Shown here piece by piece: positions 46,970 to 62,000 of a stretch of 64,000 bases of DNA (the first letter of the stretch is position 1; every line of letters begins with the position of its first letter). The DNA comes from Asterias rubens (taxonomy: Eukaryota; Echinodermata; Asteroidea; Forcipulatida; Asteriidae). Below the pieces are notes generated by a model. The model was not told the origin of the DNA, searched no databases, and saw only the letters and a program-made list of their open reading frames with translations. The translations under genes were made by a program, and so were the position numbers. The DNA lies in the NCBI RefSeq assembly GCF_902459465.1, contig NC_047073.1:1612001-1676000 (forward strand). Direction: 5' to 3'.

Positions 46970-49530
46970 AAAAATAGTAAACTTGCAGGTACATTCATGT
47001 ACTAAGTCTCTTTTGATGGAGTGGGGGCTCTAAAAAGAGTCGGTTTGGTCTTAACAATTCGAACAGTGTACACTGCTCATCTCAGGAAAAAGTCGTACCA
47101 TGAACACTGGTCGAAGAGGATTTGTGGAAGCGTTTAAGATGCTATTTTTGTTGGCTTATGTGAGCAGAAAGTACTTGGTGACGATACAATAGATGAATTG
47201 CAATAGGCCTCATTGACTGCCATCTTTGATGTAAAACAATGGAAAAACGCATGCGTGTATGCGCTCAGCGCGACCCTCAGCCAATGATAGCTCTTCACGT
47301 GTGAGCAATTTATCAAAGAATTGCAATCCATCTATACCCTCCACTCTGAATTCTGGGGTGATATCACAAAGACCTACGACTGATCTTAACTGTTGATCAA
47401 TCTTAAAGGCAGTTGACACTATTGGTAATTACTCAAAATAATTATTATAATGAAACCTTTCTTGAGAAAATGAGAAAAGCACCTACATGTATAGTTTGCA
47501 CATTTGAGCTGTTTTGGGAACAAGCACTATAAAAGAGAAGATTAATTTGTCTTTTTTGTGTGGGTATTTCAATACTTCAAGCACTTCAATACTCAATGGA
47601 AAGTTATTTGTATTAATTTGTACTTTTTGTGTGGGTATTTCAATACTTCAAGCACTTCAATACTCAATGGAAAGTTATTTGTATTTATCAGTTTAAATTT
47701 AAAACCAATTGCAGTGAGTTGTTATTATTTAAAAAACAAAAAACAAGACCTGGTGGTGTTGCAAAGCTTCCCTTGAAATTAATAGTTTTGCCTGCAATTT
47801 ATTTTGTGTAGGAAAGTGATAAAGTCTTTGGTAATTAATGTTTCTGTTCATTTGTTAGAAAATTTATCCCTAAAGGTATAATATAAAAGGACAATAAACT
47901 TTTGCAAGTAACATTGAATAATGCCAAAAGACCACTTGTGTTTTATTCTTGAACAAATTAAATGGAGTTGTTATTTAAAAGGGAGGGTATACTTTTTGGT
48001 TATTACTCCAAAAATCAATGGCACAGGAGAGCTGTTGGTAGTACTAAACATTGTTAGAAGCACAACCTTCTTTAGCAACGTAGTTTTAGAGAAAGATAAT
48101 AATTTTTTACCCCAAACTTTGAATCTGATCTCAGATTCTCAGGCATCTGAAAGCACACAATTCTGTACAACAGGTGTGTTTTTTTCTGTCATTATTTTAT
48201 ATTCTTGCAACTTCAATGACCAACTTTAACCAAAATGTTCACATCTTTGTTACTTTTATGAATAAACAGATGGGAAACACAAAGTGAGGATACAAGCCTT
48301 TGACATTTTTTTTTGTAACAAAAAGATATATTTATAACATAAATCGTCATCCTTCCATTATTGAGAACGGGGGTGTGCCGCTTAAAATAAAAGTAGACCT
48401 ATTTTTAATTGGTAGCCTTTTCATTCACAGAGCGCTTATTTTATTTTAATGTTTTTTTTTTTTTGGTGGGGGGGGGGGGGGCGCGAGCGCATAATCGAAG
48501 ACGACCAAACAATATCTAAGAACACTAGGTGGCGCTGTTTCAATTTTGCGGTGGCGTCTGATCGGCAAACTTCAGTCACTTTCGACTGCTTCGATTCTTT
48601 GGAATTTGACATATTTGACCGCCTTAAGAGGATTAAAATAATGTTTGTCAACGTCCATACGCAAGAAGAAACATATATCTAAAATACTGATTATTCAGAA
48701 TGGTCATCGCGGTGGACAAAGTACGTTAACTGTGAATGGTTCGTGAGTATCTAATTTGTTTACATTAACTAGTGGTGCATAGCGAAATTGCGACGATATT
48801 GTGTTGCATCAAATTCGTGATAAACTCAGAGTTGCTTTCAAATGTTATTTTTTGCTGGTCGCACCAAATTAAAGGAATTTGTAGTTGCTGAGTTATTAAA
48901 GTGTAAGGGCGAATCTCGGTTCCGGCACTTGTGTCCTAAGACAGTCTATTATTATAAGTATTGATACTTTAATTTAAAATAATATTATAAAATTTGTCTC
49001 AACATTGAACAAGGCCAAGGGCGGCTTCCTTCCAGGGCTGGCGTTATTGACAAAAGGGTTTTGATTTGATACCTTTTGTAGATAGATCAAGTTTTTGGCC
49101 ATGACATGAATCCCTTGTCACTGTGAAATGAAGGTGTATGTAATATAATTTACCCATGCCCCTGCATGTAGAAGTTTCAGCTTCATAGTTGTTGTCAAGT
49201 TTTTGAGAATAAGTGAAAATCACACAGCGATGTTTATTAAATTATGTTTTCAGGAGTGTTGCGTAAATACTTACCAGTACTGATAAATACGAATACAAGT
49301 ATTGCTAAAACAATACTTGTGACATTCTTTACTCAAATCTCAAAATCTACACCACCTCAACAAAATATTTTAAGGGACGCTTTCTACCATTATCTTCAAA
49401 CCGTTACAAGTTTAATGTAATTCTGTGGACATTGTGTTTTGTGTTACTCAAACCCTATAAATGAACGGGCACGGAAATGATGAAAAAGAGAAGTAGAAAA
49501 TTAATATTTGATTTGTTATTTCCCTTTCAG
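46970..49530. other. Spacer between tm2d1 and the erbin-like gene
   Basis: No gene recognised. Holds MITE pieces (47403-47445, 47990-48310), a 71-bp tandem duplication at 47557-47690, and a T-run then G-run at 48452-48481. The 5' UTR and promoter of the erbin-like gene must lie here; an acceptor at 49530 precedes its first coding exon. Confidence 0.6.
47557..47690. repeat. 71-bp tandem duplication
   Basis: GTGTGGGTATTTCAATACTT and the following bases through AAAGTTATTTGTATT occur twice, 71 bp apart, almost identical. Confidence 0.9.
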
Positions 49531-49575
49531 ATTTATCTTTAAGTACGATGATGAACCCTTAAGAAAGTCGGCACG

Positions 49576-49730
49576 ATGTCTTGTTTCTGCATCCGTCTGC
49601 AGAAGGATATCGTGAAGACGTTGGATTTCCGTCACTGCAGCCTCTCCTTCATCCCTCCGGAGGTGTACGAGTACGATGAAACACTGGAAGAGTTATGTCT
49701 GGACTCCAATAACATCAAGGAATTACCCAG

Positions 49731-49764
<34 letters not shown>

Positions 49765-52700
49765 GGCACTTAGCCTATATAGCGCTTCACACAAAGGTCC
49801 CAAAATGCTTTACAAATAAAGAAAAGTTAATGATAAAACAGGTGAGTTGTCAGCAGGTGTTTGAAACTGTTCTCATTTTGGAGCAGTTCTGATGTTGCTG
49901 TCAGGCTAGTTTGAAAGCCAGTAAACTCAAGACAGTGGTCTTGTGTTTTTCAAAAACTTAACTGTGTAATATTTGTACGATCTGTTTTTGTTGTAGCCGC
50001 TCTTCCACTGTCAATTCCTTCGGAAACTCAGTGTGTGTGACAACGATCTCAATTCCGTCCCGAATGCTGTTGCCAGCCTCGTCAACTTGGAACAACTAGA
50101 CATCAGTAAAAATGGTAACATCATCCACTTCTTCACCAAAGTGTACAAAGAGAGCCTGTCTTATAAAAACCTGTCTACCTATCCACACTGACAGTTCAAG
50201 TGGCTCTCGTAACCCACTGTAGCTACTCTTAATTGGGCAAAACACCCTTGTCACACGAAGTTGTGTGCGTTTAGATGGTTGATTTCGAGACCTCAAATTC
50301 TAAATCTGAGGTCTTGAAATCAAATTCGTGGAAAATTACTTCTTTCTCGAAAACTGTGTCACTTCAGAGGGAGCCGTTGCTCACAATGTTTTTTACACCA
50401 TCAACCTCTCCCCAATACTTGTCACCAAGTAAGGTTTTATGCTAATAATTATCTTGAGTAGTTACCAATAGTGTCCACTGTCTTTAAGAACTGATTTATA
50501 AATGTTACCAATTTTCTTGTTCAGGTATTGTGGAGCTACCAGACAGCATCAAATGCTGCAAGAATCTTAGCCTGGTGGAGATCAGTGTCAACCCTCTGGG
50601 AAAGTAAGATCATTATGCCTAAGCTGCGTTCCGAGTCCCTAGTCTGTCCCTTTGAAAACCAGTTTGAAATGGTTCTGATCATAGAGTTATTTATAAGAAC
50701 TAGAGGGCGCACTGGTGATGCTTCTTGCACAAACACGACGGGACAGCAAGGAGACACGCGCACCATTCTGCATGCGCGTTGAATATGAAGTACAAGTTGG
50801 AATTTGTGTTTATTGAACGCTGACGCGACAAACACACGCTGTTCGATGCCTGCTTTGTTAACTTAGAAAATAGCCGCCTGCATGCATGCCGGGGCGCGTA
50901 TATAGGCCAGTGCGCCCTCTAGTTCTTATAATATAACTCTATGGGTCGATGTTCTGAGTTATGCAGAGCGGGAAAAAAAACCAACACTTTAAACCAGGCT
51001 CAGTATCAGGATCAATGTACTCATCTTCTTAGGGTTTGCTAAAGTACTCCATGTGTTTTCATTTGTATTTGGGCCATGATGTCTAACTCGGTTTGTGAAT
51101 GGTCTAATCCTCTTGTGGTGTATTTTGCTATCTTAGTTGCATGTTTTGTTTTTTTCTTCTTACAAACCTAAGCTTAAACTCCAAGTTTGCACACTGAGAA
51201 TATCATGGAAAGAACACAAAACCAGGATAGGCAGAGTGAAACTCCATTATAACCAGGGTCACAAGGGCCAGCCATGATGACGACGACAACACTGCTTCAA
51301 AATTTATAACAATGCTAAAGCCAGAGTCCAAGCCTAGGTTTTAGAAAAAGGCCCAAACAGTTCAGTGATCTCTTTTTGGGTTTCCCGTTCATAGATTGTT
51401 TGAATGTTTCCTTTCAGGCTTCCAGAGGGATTCACCCAACTGGTCAATCTGACCCAGCTATACCTCAACGACACACTCCTTGACTACCTCCCGGCAAACT
51501 TTGGCCGTCTCGTCAAACTCACTGTCTTGGAACTTAGAGAGAACAGACTCAAAGCGTTACCACGGTAATTAATCAAAACATTATAATAATAATAGTGGCT
51601 TCTTATACAGCACGCATATCCATCACTCAATGACACTCCTGGCACTGTAACATTTATTATTTCCTGCAAGGTATGTGGGACTATGTTTGAATTATGAGAT
51701 CTACTCCTTTTACATAGCACCATGTAATGGTTTACAGGGTGCTGTCGCGCAATATGCAGCCAATCAAGCCAGGAACACTTGGGCGAACCCCTTCTCTTTT
51801 TAATAAGTGCACCAGTGCTGAATTTCATGGCTCTGCTTACTGTAAACAAAGAATCGGCACTTACGGAAGCAGGTAATTCCGCGCTTCTGCCAAGTGTATT
51901 TTAAAGGTTGGCAGTGAATTGTCGCTTGTGTTCGTGCGCACTCCACATTACTTGGCTTTCCTCGCTTACACAGCTAGCACAGAAATTTGGCACTTGCACA
52001 GTAAGTGGAGAATGGTGATCGCAAGCGCAGAATTCGGCGGTAAGCAGAGCCATGAACATTGGGCCTAGCAAGAGAATGGATTTTTGTGTGAATGATCAGC
52101 AACCTTTGAGCCAATTTGGATGCAATGGAAATTCAATTATCATTATTACGAAAATTTACAAAAATTATGACAATTCTTTGGTGGATTTTTAACTTTGTTT
52201 TCTTCTTTTTACCAATTACTAGGTCTATGTCAAGATTGACAGAGCTAGAGAGACTGGATCTTGGCATGAATTCATTCAGACAAGTAGTAAGTATACAGGG
52301 AACCAGACCAGACCATGGAGGCTAACTACAGTTGAATGTTAAAAGTTAGTTTTAAATACATTGTCACTGCCAGGGTTGTAGCTAGACCAATTTCGGCCAT
52401 AAATGAATTATGTTTGGAAGTCAACCAAGGGCAGCAGATCAACAAAATAATCATAATTCACTATAGGCCATCAATAGACCAATCCGACGAAACAAAATTG
52501 GTAGCGCCCTCTATTGAACAAATTTACAAACGCGGTGTTTTTTTGTGCATATCTATGCACTGAAAACACCGCAGCAAATGGCGCGCGGTGCTCAACAATT
52601 GCGTGCCCCGTGCGCGTCCAGATCGGTCTATTGGTGCAGTGCAAGCTTCAGGTATGATGCCATGTTTCTAAACTGTTCATGGGCCCATGCATAAAGTTGA

Positions 52701-55700
52701 ATGGCCTTTTGACTGTGTTCTTTCTCTGTGACATTTAATACTCCTTATCATTAGCTCAGATCAATGCATAGTGGACAGTATTTTTAAATCTGTGCTGGGC
52801 AGCACATTTCGTTTTGCTCAGAGTGCTGGGCAAAAACTGTGAGGCCTTGGTAGGGTCACCCAGCACTGCTAACCGCTACAACGCTGGTAACTGGTCGCAC
52901 AAAGTTTACAGTTCTTTTCCCTGATTGGGTTTTTTGTCTCTGTTGTTTTTAGCCTGAAGTGATTGGTTTCTTCACAAAGCTGACAGAGTTATGGGTCGAC
53001 TCCAATAAGATTACTTCCATACCATCGGTAAGTGATGATCATTTTGTAATTATCGGCGTTGTGTGACCTCACGCAGGCTCTCCCACTGGGGTTTTCCTCC
53101 CGCATCTAAAACAACCCGTCTTTTGCTCTTTTGTCAATATCTTTATTTGGGGGTGCCAGTCAGAAGCCATACAACAATTAACTGCCAGGGATCACACCCA
53201 AGTTAGGATACAACCTGGGAAGCGGCAGCCAGGGGATCACCTTAATGGGATGCGACTTTAAATAAATAAATAAAAACAGTTTATAAAAAAAAAACATTCT
53301 GTGTGAACATTTTGCTTTCAGAGCATAGGAAACCTGAGAGAGCTGGTTTATCTAGACGCTTCCTGTAACCGCATTGAAACCCTCCCCTCGGAGATACAAG
53401 GGTTAGAGAGTCTGACGGATCTTCATCTCTCCAAGAACTACCTTCAAGAGCTTCCTGACACCGTTGGTAAGTGGGACTCGAGCCTCAGACTAACAAGAAC
53501 CCAGAATGTGTGGGGAGTAAAAGCGGATCTTCTGTGCCAGAAAAAAAAAATAGCCTGTAAGCTCGGTTTATACTTCTTGCGATTGAGAATGCGATTTGAA
53601 TTTTTACGTCACAAATTCGCAATAAATTACTCACAAAAGTTCAACTCCTGTGAAACATTTGCTGCGAAAACAGCCATTACGCACCTCGCTCATTTGGAAA
53701 ACTGTGCACACACGTTATGTCTCATTAAAAATTTTCAGTGACTAATTAAGCACAACTTTGCCCAACTGTGTTAGGTCTGTTGTGAAAGAATTATTGTGTA
53801 AGTGGTGCACAACATGCGCAGTGAATGTTGAGCAAGCTGACTTACGCACATGCGTAGAGTTTTGTGACGTACACACAAACAATATTGAGCAGCTATACAG
53901 CATTTTTTTGGCGCAGTGCCTCTTTAAAATGTCCAAAGTAGTTCTTGTATTGTGATTAAATATGCAGATGACACAGCCTTGACTGGATTAATTTCTGGCA
54001 ATGATGAATCAGAGTATAGGACAGGAGTTAATCAGTTTGTTGATTGGTGTGAAAGAAATAACTTAGTTCTTAACGTAAATAAAACAAAAGAAATGGCTTT
54101 TAACTTTCAAAAAAACATTTAACCCGTACAACCTGTTAAAATTAATGACATGTCTGTTGAAGTGGTAAAGGAATACAAGTATCTGGGAACTGTAATTGAT
54201 GATCAGCTGAACTGGAACTTTGATACCACGAAAATCTATAAGAAGGCTAATCAACGGTTGTACTTTGGCAGGAAGCTGAAGTATTTTAATGTTAACACCC
54301 GGATTCTTAATCTATTTTATCAGAGTACTATTTTATCCTTGTTGACTTTTTGTGCAATCACTTGGTTTAATTCACTTTCAGTTTTTAATAGGCAAAAACT
54401 AGTTCGCATTACCAAACAAGCCAGTAGGATTATTGGTTCAGATAATGACGGTCTTCAGGAATTAGTTAAGAATAGACTTATGAGTAAGTTCCACTGTATT
54501 TTGTCTGACAACACACATCCCCTTTACCCACTGATTGTTCACAACAAATCTGGTAGGATCCGTCAACTAAGCCTTAAGACTAACAGGTTCAAGAACTCAT
54601 TTTTACCTATTGCTAGCCATAATTTTAACTGTGATTTTATTAGATAACTGCAATGCATCCAGCCCTATGTACTGCCTTAATTGTTTATTATTGTTTTATT
54701 TGATTTTCTGGCATCTCCTGTGCAATTTGGCCTCTTTTAATTTGGGGAGGGGGTCCACTACCCAATCATGCTTTAGTGTTTGACTGTTTGTTTGTTTGTT
54801 TGTTTGTTTGTTTGTTTGTTTGTTTTTATATATAAACTTTAATGATTTTTACTTACATTAAGGTTATTGTTTTATGCAGTATTGTGGTAATTCTTGTGCA
54901 ATTTTACATTTTAATATTTTATATGTTGCTGTACAATAGGATTGTAAATTTTATGTATTTTTATATACTTGACCAATAAACCATTCAATTCAATTCAATT
55001 CAATAGTGCGTGATCCAATGCTACTACAAAATCTAGATGAAATAATACTTGTGTACGTAGCCTGCAAGATATTACAAGATTACACAATTAGATTCAAGAT
55101 AATTTGGTATTCACAGAGCCTTTTTGGTGCAAGACATCCTCGTCGCCAAAATGTAATATTGAGAGACTTAAACATAGACAAATAACTGACTCGGTGAAAC
55201 GATGTATGTGTGGTTCACTAACATGTTGGCATAACACACAGGGTCAGCGCGCATGCGCGATGCACATAGAGTATATCTATGGAGAGCCTAATGTGACAAT
55301 ACTACAACGCTTTGAAAAATGCAAGATATAATTTTGTTTGATCGTGGCGCAACGCTACCACAAAATCAATGTTTTTACCACAATTTGTTGAATTAGTCTG
55401 GTTTTCTGTTCATCAGGTCAATTAAGCAACCTACAGAGTCTAAAGCTTGACTGCAATCAGCTTTCATTCCTCCCGTACTCCATCGGTGGACTGGTCTCGC
55501 TAGAGGAGCTTATATTGACCTCAAATGACCTCGAGGAACTCCCGCCCAGTATTGGACTTCTGAGAAAGCTCTCCCACCTCAACTTGGACCAGAACATGCT
55601 CCTGGAGCTCCCTGCAGAAGTAAGTCTAACTGTTCTTTTGTGGTATTTTTTTCCTGGCTGTTTTCTTTATTTCTATTTAAGCGATAGGGACTTACAAATG

Positions 55701-55976
55701 TGGATTATTGCTTGGAAATAAATTCTTGAAGACCTTTGGAAATATTTCTCTAACACAATTTGTTCTCCCTTCCCCAGCTCGGAAGCTGCAGCTCAATAAG
55801 TCTTCTCTCTCTTCAAAGTAACTTCCTGTTGGTGCTACCAGACGAGATCGGTCACATCAGCAATCTGTGCGTCTTCAATCTTAGTAACAACCAGCTGAGA
55901 TATCTTCCATACAGTACGACCAAACTCAAGAAACTCAAAGCTATGTGGCTCTCAGAGAATCAGGTGAGTCATTACA

Positions 55977-56007
<31 letters not shown>

Positions 56008-59000
56008 AGCAATCAATAGTTTTTTATAATTGTTGTCTGTTGACTATTGACTTATTTTTCCCCTCAGGGCAAGCCATTGATTCCTCTCCAGTCAGAAATG
56101 AAAGAAGACCTCGGCAAGAGGGTCTTAACCTGTTTTCTGTTTCCGCAGCAGCACAGAGAACCTGGGGATGGTGAGTAACTCTTGAAGAAACGACAGTGTG
56201 TGTCGTGGTCGAGTGGTTAAGAGCATGGAATTCAAGTTCTGCTGGCTAAGTCATGAGGGTGTGGGTACCAATCCCGGTCAAGACACTTGTGTCCCTGAGC
56301 AAGACACTTGACTCTAAATGCTTCTCTTCACCCAGGGGTAAATCGGTACCTGTGAGGGCAGAGATGGTTCTAGTGATTGATTTAGCTACATACTTTGCAG
56401 CACAGGCTGTATACTCCTAAGGGAGCGGAGATGGTTTAAGGAATGAAATATATTGCCCAATGACCAGAGTAATAAAGGTTGAAGTGCCATGAGCGTCTCT
56501 GCATGACCGTCCCAAGCACCATATAAGAAGCCAGTATTATCATAGATAACTAGTATTTCTGTTTGAATATATGACATTTGCCCTGTGACTGACACTTATC
56601 CTATAATGCCAGGTTTAATGTACATCCCCTTCCTTGTTTTTTATCTTAAGATGTTTATCCGAGTGATGGCGATAGTTTCCATGCATCAGTGTGGGATGAC
56701 CAGCGCCTTAACTCCAGGCAGATTGCATTTGATGTGTCCGAGTCAGACTCTGAGGTAAGTTGCCTCATGCAGACTTTATGTAGATAGACAAAGACCTAGT
56801 CTGGTCTCATGTCCTTATTCGCAAAGATAAACACAGGTACTGGATTATTTTTCAGTTACTTTTTAACTTCACTCTGGTTTTCAAGATTCATTGCAGCACT
56901 TTTTGAAATTGTGCTGACGCATATGGCTTATTTCTCAAAACATTGGTTATTGTCTTTTTCATTTTAGCACAATATGAAGCGAGCTCCGACGCCTTATCCC
57001 AAAGAGGGAATCAAGAGGAAGGTTCGCCTCCCACCCACACCGAGCCCTTCCCAGGGTCGGCAGAGTAGATCGACAAGCAAGCGTGACATTCTCCCAAACT
57101 ATCCATCAGTTGATGTGTCTGTAAGTAGACTTGATTGTTTTGTTTTTTTTGGTTTTTTTTAGATGATCTTCCCTTTAAGGGAACTCAGCAAACTCCCACA
57201 GGGGAATTAAAAACACCAAGCTGGCAACATACGATGTCTCTCCTCATGCATACATTGGTTTAACGTCTTTGGAAACTTTTGAAGGGGCACCAAGGCCAAG
57301 ACCAGGGCAACTGGGGCCATGGTCTCCGTGAAATTCCAGGCCTAGTGTGACTTAATTCAAATGTAGGCCGCAAATTGTCTTTAATAATCTGGTCACAATA
57401 TACATTGTGGCTCTGTGACATTGTGACAGTGTGACATTGTGACGTGAAATTGTGACACTGATATTATTAATGGTTTATTTATTTCATCAATATTAATAAG
57501 ACACTAGCAGTAAAAAAATAAAAAATAAAAAATGAATTGTGGTCAAATAAATGTACACTTTGGCAGTTTGATATTATGACACTGTGACATTGTGACACTG
57601 ACATTGTGACACTGATATTGTGACATGTAACACACTAACTGTCACAGGAAAACAGTGATGTCATTTGGTTTTGATTTGTGTTTTCTTGTTTCAGACGCGT
57701 CAGGGTCGCCAGGGAGGCCCTCGTGAGGCTAAACCTCGTCGTTCTAGGTCCCCCGGTTCACCCATTGCCGACAGCCTTCACTTGTTCCAGGCAGATAAGG
57801 TGACTTTACATAACAATAATAATAGTAACTAGTTCTTATATAGCGCGTTGTACAGTAACCATATCAATGAGGTTTACATTAGTGTCCTGTTCATTGGGCC
57901 AATAACATCCCTGTAATTTTTCTAAGCTCCCCGGGGAGTATAGCCCTGAGTTGCCGTAGCGCACCAAAGGCTTTTCATACACAATGTCAACCTTAACCCT
58001 CACAGGTATCCATTTATACCCCTGGGTGAAGAGAAGTATGCTGCTCAAGGCGCAAGTGCCACGACTGTGGATTTGAACCCACACTCCGATGATTGTACCA
58101 CCAGAACTTGAATTCGATGCTCTTATTCCACTTGAAATGACACCCCACATACATACACTGGTTTTTTTTTTAAAGATGAACATAATTTTGTGATGCTTAG
58201 CTACTTTTTGTGCTTAAGTGGCTCTTTTAAATTGCCGCAAGGTGTTGTTTGTGCAGTTGTCTGTTCAGTGGATGAAGAATTATTTTGTTACTGTTTTTAG
58301 GAGTTGATGGCAAAGGATAAAGCTCGACTGAGGGGAAGTATTTCTTCTGTCAGTCGACAAGATAGCGACTCTGAGTCCATTGCATCATCGATGAGAGAAA
58401 GAGTCGTTGGACGTCGTGAGATGAGGGTTGGTAGTCGCTGCAGTAATGCGTATATTCAATTTATTTGAACAAACCGTCTTGAAGGTTTTGATACCTTTTT
58501 GCGTTTACCTGTTTAAGTTTTGGCTTCATTAGTCAAGTTTTTTTTGAAAAAAAAGTGGAAAAAAAAGTAAATAAAATAATAGGACTGGTAAATCTGTTGT
58601 ACATTCTAAAATAATTTTCATCTCCTCCAGAGATGAAAATTGTTTTGGTGTCACTGTTTCTCAAAAACTACAGCACCTCAACAAGTAATATTTTAAGGGA
58701 ACCTTCTTATCATCACTATTTTCAAACCTTGTAAGTTTAATGTAAATCTGTGGACATTGTGTTTTGCGTTGTACAAAAAGTAAAAGTACCCAAATCCTTT
58801 AATGGTAAAATTGTTCTCTCACTATATTTGATTTTCTTTTTCCCAGGCTCAGACGGATAGAGCAGCCATGAGCGATAGTGAGGCTTTCATTCGGAGCCCC
58901 GTCTGGAGCCACACTGGCGGAATCGACCAAAATAAACCACCTGGCACTCCGCAGTACTACAACGCCAGACCTTCTCGCAGTGGTGGTAAAAGCCACAGTC

Positions 59001-62000
59001 AGGACTATGAGTCTGATCGGGTCGACGGGTCCCGGACTCCACTGATGTCTTCACGGCGGCCACAGGTCCAGGGTGAACATGCCAGGACCCCACAGAGTAG
59101 CAAGGCAAACTACAGCCGTGGTTACGAGTCTGATCAAATTGACGGGTCCCGGACTCCTCTGATGTCGGCACGGCGGCCACAGGTGCAGAGTGAACACGCA
59201 AGGACACCCAAGGCGAATTACAGTCGCGGTTACGAGTCAGAATGTATTGAGAGCTACCACTCTCCTCTGGAGGAATATGTCCGAAGACAGACAACGAACA
59301 GATCAGAAACAAATCGTAACTCCAATGTGAGTGTGGATGGGCGCCAGTCTGCACCCCGCCCTGTATCCCACAGGCGGAGTTCAGGCTACAGTACTGACCC
59401 GGAGCGCAGGTCCAGGGCGCCGGCCGAGAGTCGAGAATCCAGAATGGCAGAGGTGAAGCAGAAGAGAGATCAGATGCTTCCGCCTCCGTACCACAGAGTG
59501 AGACAACTACGATCAGGCAAAGAGGGGTCTTCACAACCCAACACTCCTCACAGAGGCAATCGAAGAAGCCAACCTCAAAATGTGAAGGACTACGGGTGGA
59601 TTGATGGACAACTTCCATCTACCCCAGAGGACCAAGTAATGGATACCTCTAAACATCCTGGCGGAGAGCTGCCTGGAACCAGAGATGGCGATAGAAGCAA
59701 TCAACCCAAGGAGTCCAATCCGCAGAATCCATCGAGGAGAACTCCTCAAGGTAAAACATTGCCAAGAGCAAGCTACCCATCTGCCTTTTCAGATACAGAG
59801 GTGACTTCCAGTCGAAGGCGCAGCAAGTTGCACAATCAAGAACGATCGGAGAGAGCCCCCGATGCTAGTAACAAACCACAGATTGAAAGAACTTTGCAAA
59901 GCGATAGTGAGAGGGTATCCCCAGTCTTCAATCAAAACGGACCCGATTCGGAGAACCCCCCAAGATGGGACAGAACTTTCCTCGTCAACAGAAGAAGGAC
60001 GCCACCTGTTTCTGAAGACGGTCAACGTATGGACGGTGGAGACTACCAACCAAGACAAGGCGGACAGACTGACGGGGGAAGGGCGTCTCCATATACCACC
60101 AAGGAGAACTCTGACGCACGTATTAATGCCAGGCAACCTAGCTTCAGGCATCAGGACTCACAACAACGGAACGCTCCAAGACAAGGCGACACAGTTTCAG
60201 TCGAGGATGCCACTCGACACAATCCAAAAACAACAGACTCACAAATCTACGCTAACTCAAACGGCAACAGTGACTACCTGAACTCTCTCAACGACCGACG
60301 CCATACGGCTGCACCTTCGGACAACTTTCCCAAAAATCTGAACCCACGAGAGAGTCGAAGTCTCCCAAGAGATGTTGGAAGTTACCAAGAGCATCCGAAA
60401 GAAGCATTCAAATCCGACATCGGCATTCATCAAACGTCCTCAGAAGAGGTTGCAAATAGAAGAAGCTCACCCGATGAAACCGTGAGTGAGCGTCACCCTC
60501 ATTTTAGGGTGAGTGGTTCTTTACTCAATTGAGAAGTCCTTGAGTATGTTTTCCTTAAATAATAATAATACGTATCAGTTGTTTACATACAGCCTGTGCT
60601 GCCAAGTATGAAACACACTGAGCTAAATCAACTAAAAGAACCATCTCTGCCCTCACAGGTACCGATTTACCCCTAGGTGAAGAGAAGCATTTAGGGTTAA
60701 GTGTCGTGCTCAATGATACAATTGCAGAACGACAAAACTTGAATACGATGCTCACAACCAATCAGCCATGACACCTCATTGAAGTCCTTGAGTCCGTTTC
60801 CCTTTACAGAACTTGTATATTTTGCTGCAAATTTAATGACGAAATACTCAAGTCTTAATTAAATTGAATGTGATTTGATTATTGTCGACTTGTTTTTATT
60901 ATTTGTTTTGCTCTAATAGAGAGGTGACAAGAAGAAGCGACTGCATGGTGGAGCTCCAGACTATGCTGCCTCAGAACCAGAACTCAGACAGGCGTTCCAA
61001 AACGCCAACCCAACCGGACCCGTTCCTGATCAAGTCAACTTCAGACCACCACCTCCAGAGACCAGAACCTTGCCATTTGACAACAGAAGGTCGTCGAGTC
61101 AGGTCTTACAAAACGGAGCACGAGATTTCGGCAGGTTCCCTGTGGGTTTACCCTCATCAACGCCAAGTGTAGAGAGTGGTTCCAGATCACAAAGCCCGTT
61201 TGATTCCAGACCGCAGACTCCAAGCGACGTACAGCGAAGAAGCCGACCGAATTCCCCGACGAATCTTCCACGATCTCGTCCTCATTCTGACCACGAATCT
61301 TACCATCCCGTCAACAGACAGAAAGACTTCAGAGCCTCTAATTCCTTCAGACCTACAAAAACTAGCGATAGACAATATGACAGTAATTACGGATACCTGA
61401 GGGGCTCCAGCATGCCCAGACCTACGGCCACTCCAGGGAATCCTTACCCTACCCCTCACGGCATGAGACCCAGAGAAAGCCTTAACGGGCCCCTCACCCC
61501 GATTGTACCTGACACCATGAACCAGGACAGACGGAGAATCCTGTCCTCTGAGTCTGACCAGACACACTACCTAGGTCCATCCGGTCACTCGTCCAAAGTG
61601 CCGTGGCCGGACCTCTGGCCTCAAGACTCCTCAGGATACGCCAGCGACCAGAATGAACCAGGATGGAAAAGAGGTGAGAATGAAAAAAATTGTTTCAGCA
61701 GACAAAATTTCATGTCCGTACATGGATGCTAAGGCCAGAGATGTGGTTGGTACCCGCTATCAGCAAGTAGACACTATTCAGCTGAAACTTTCACAGCTAA
61801 AAATTCAATAATAATATTTGTATTTTATATAGCGCTTTATACACCATGTCTCAAAGCGCCTCCAACATTATTACCCTGATCACTGGGCCATTTCATTCCT
61901 TAAACCATCTCAACTCCCTGGGAAGTATACAGCCTGTGCTGCCAAGTATGTAGCCCACTAAGCTAAACCAACCACAAGAACCATCTCTGCCCTCAAAGGT

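Noticed and set aside
50228-50490. Possible exon between LAP exons 2 and 3
   Set aside because: It is a family-E MITE piece; the flanking LAP exons join in phase without it.
58887-59618. Minus-strand 243-codon open frame
   Set aside because: Shadow of the 1662-nt exon of the LAP gene; Ser/Arg-rich codons leave the complement open.
59862-60281. Second plus-strand frame of 139 codons
   Set aside because: Alternate frame inside the same LAP exon; only the frame joining both neighbours in phase fits the gene.
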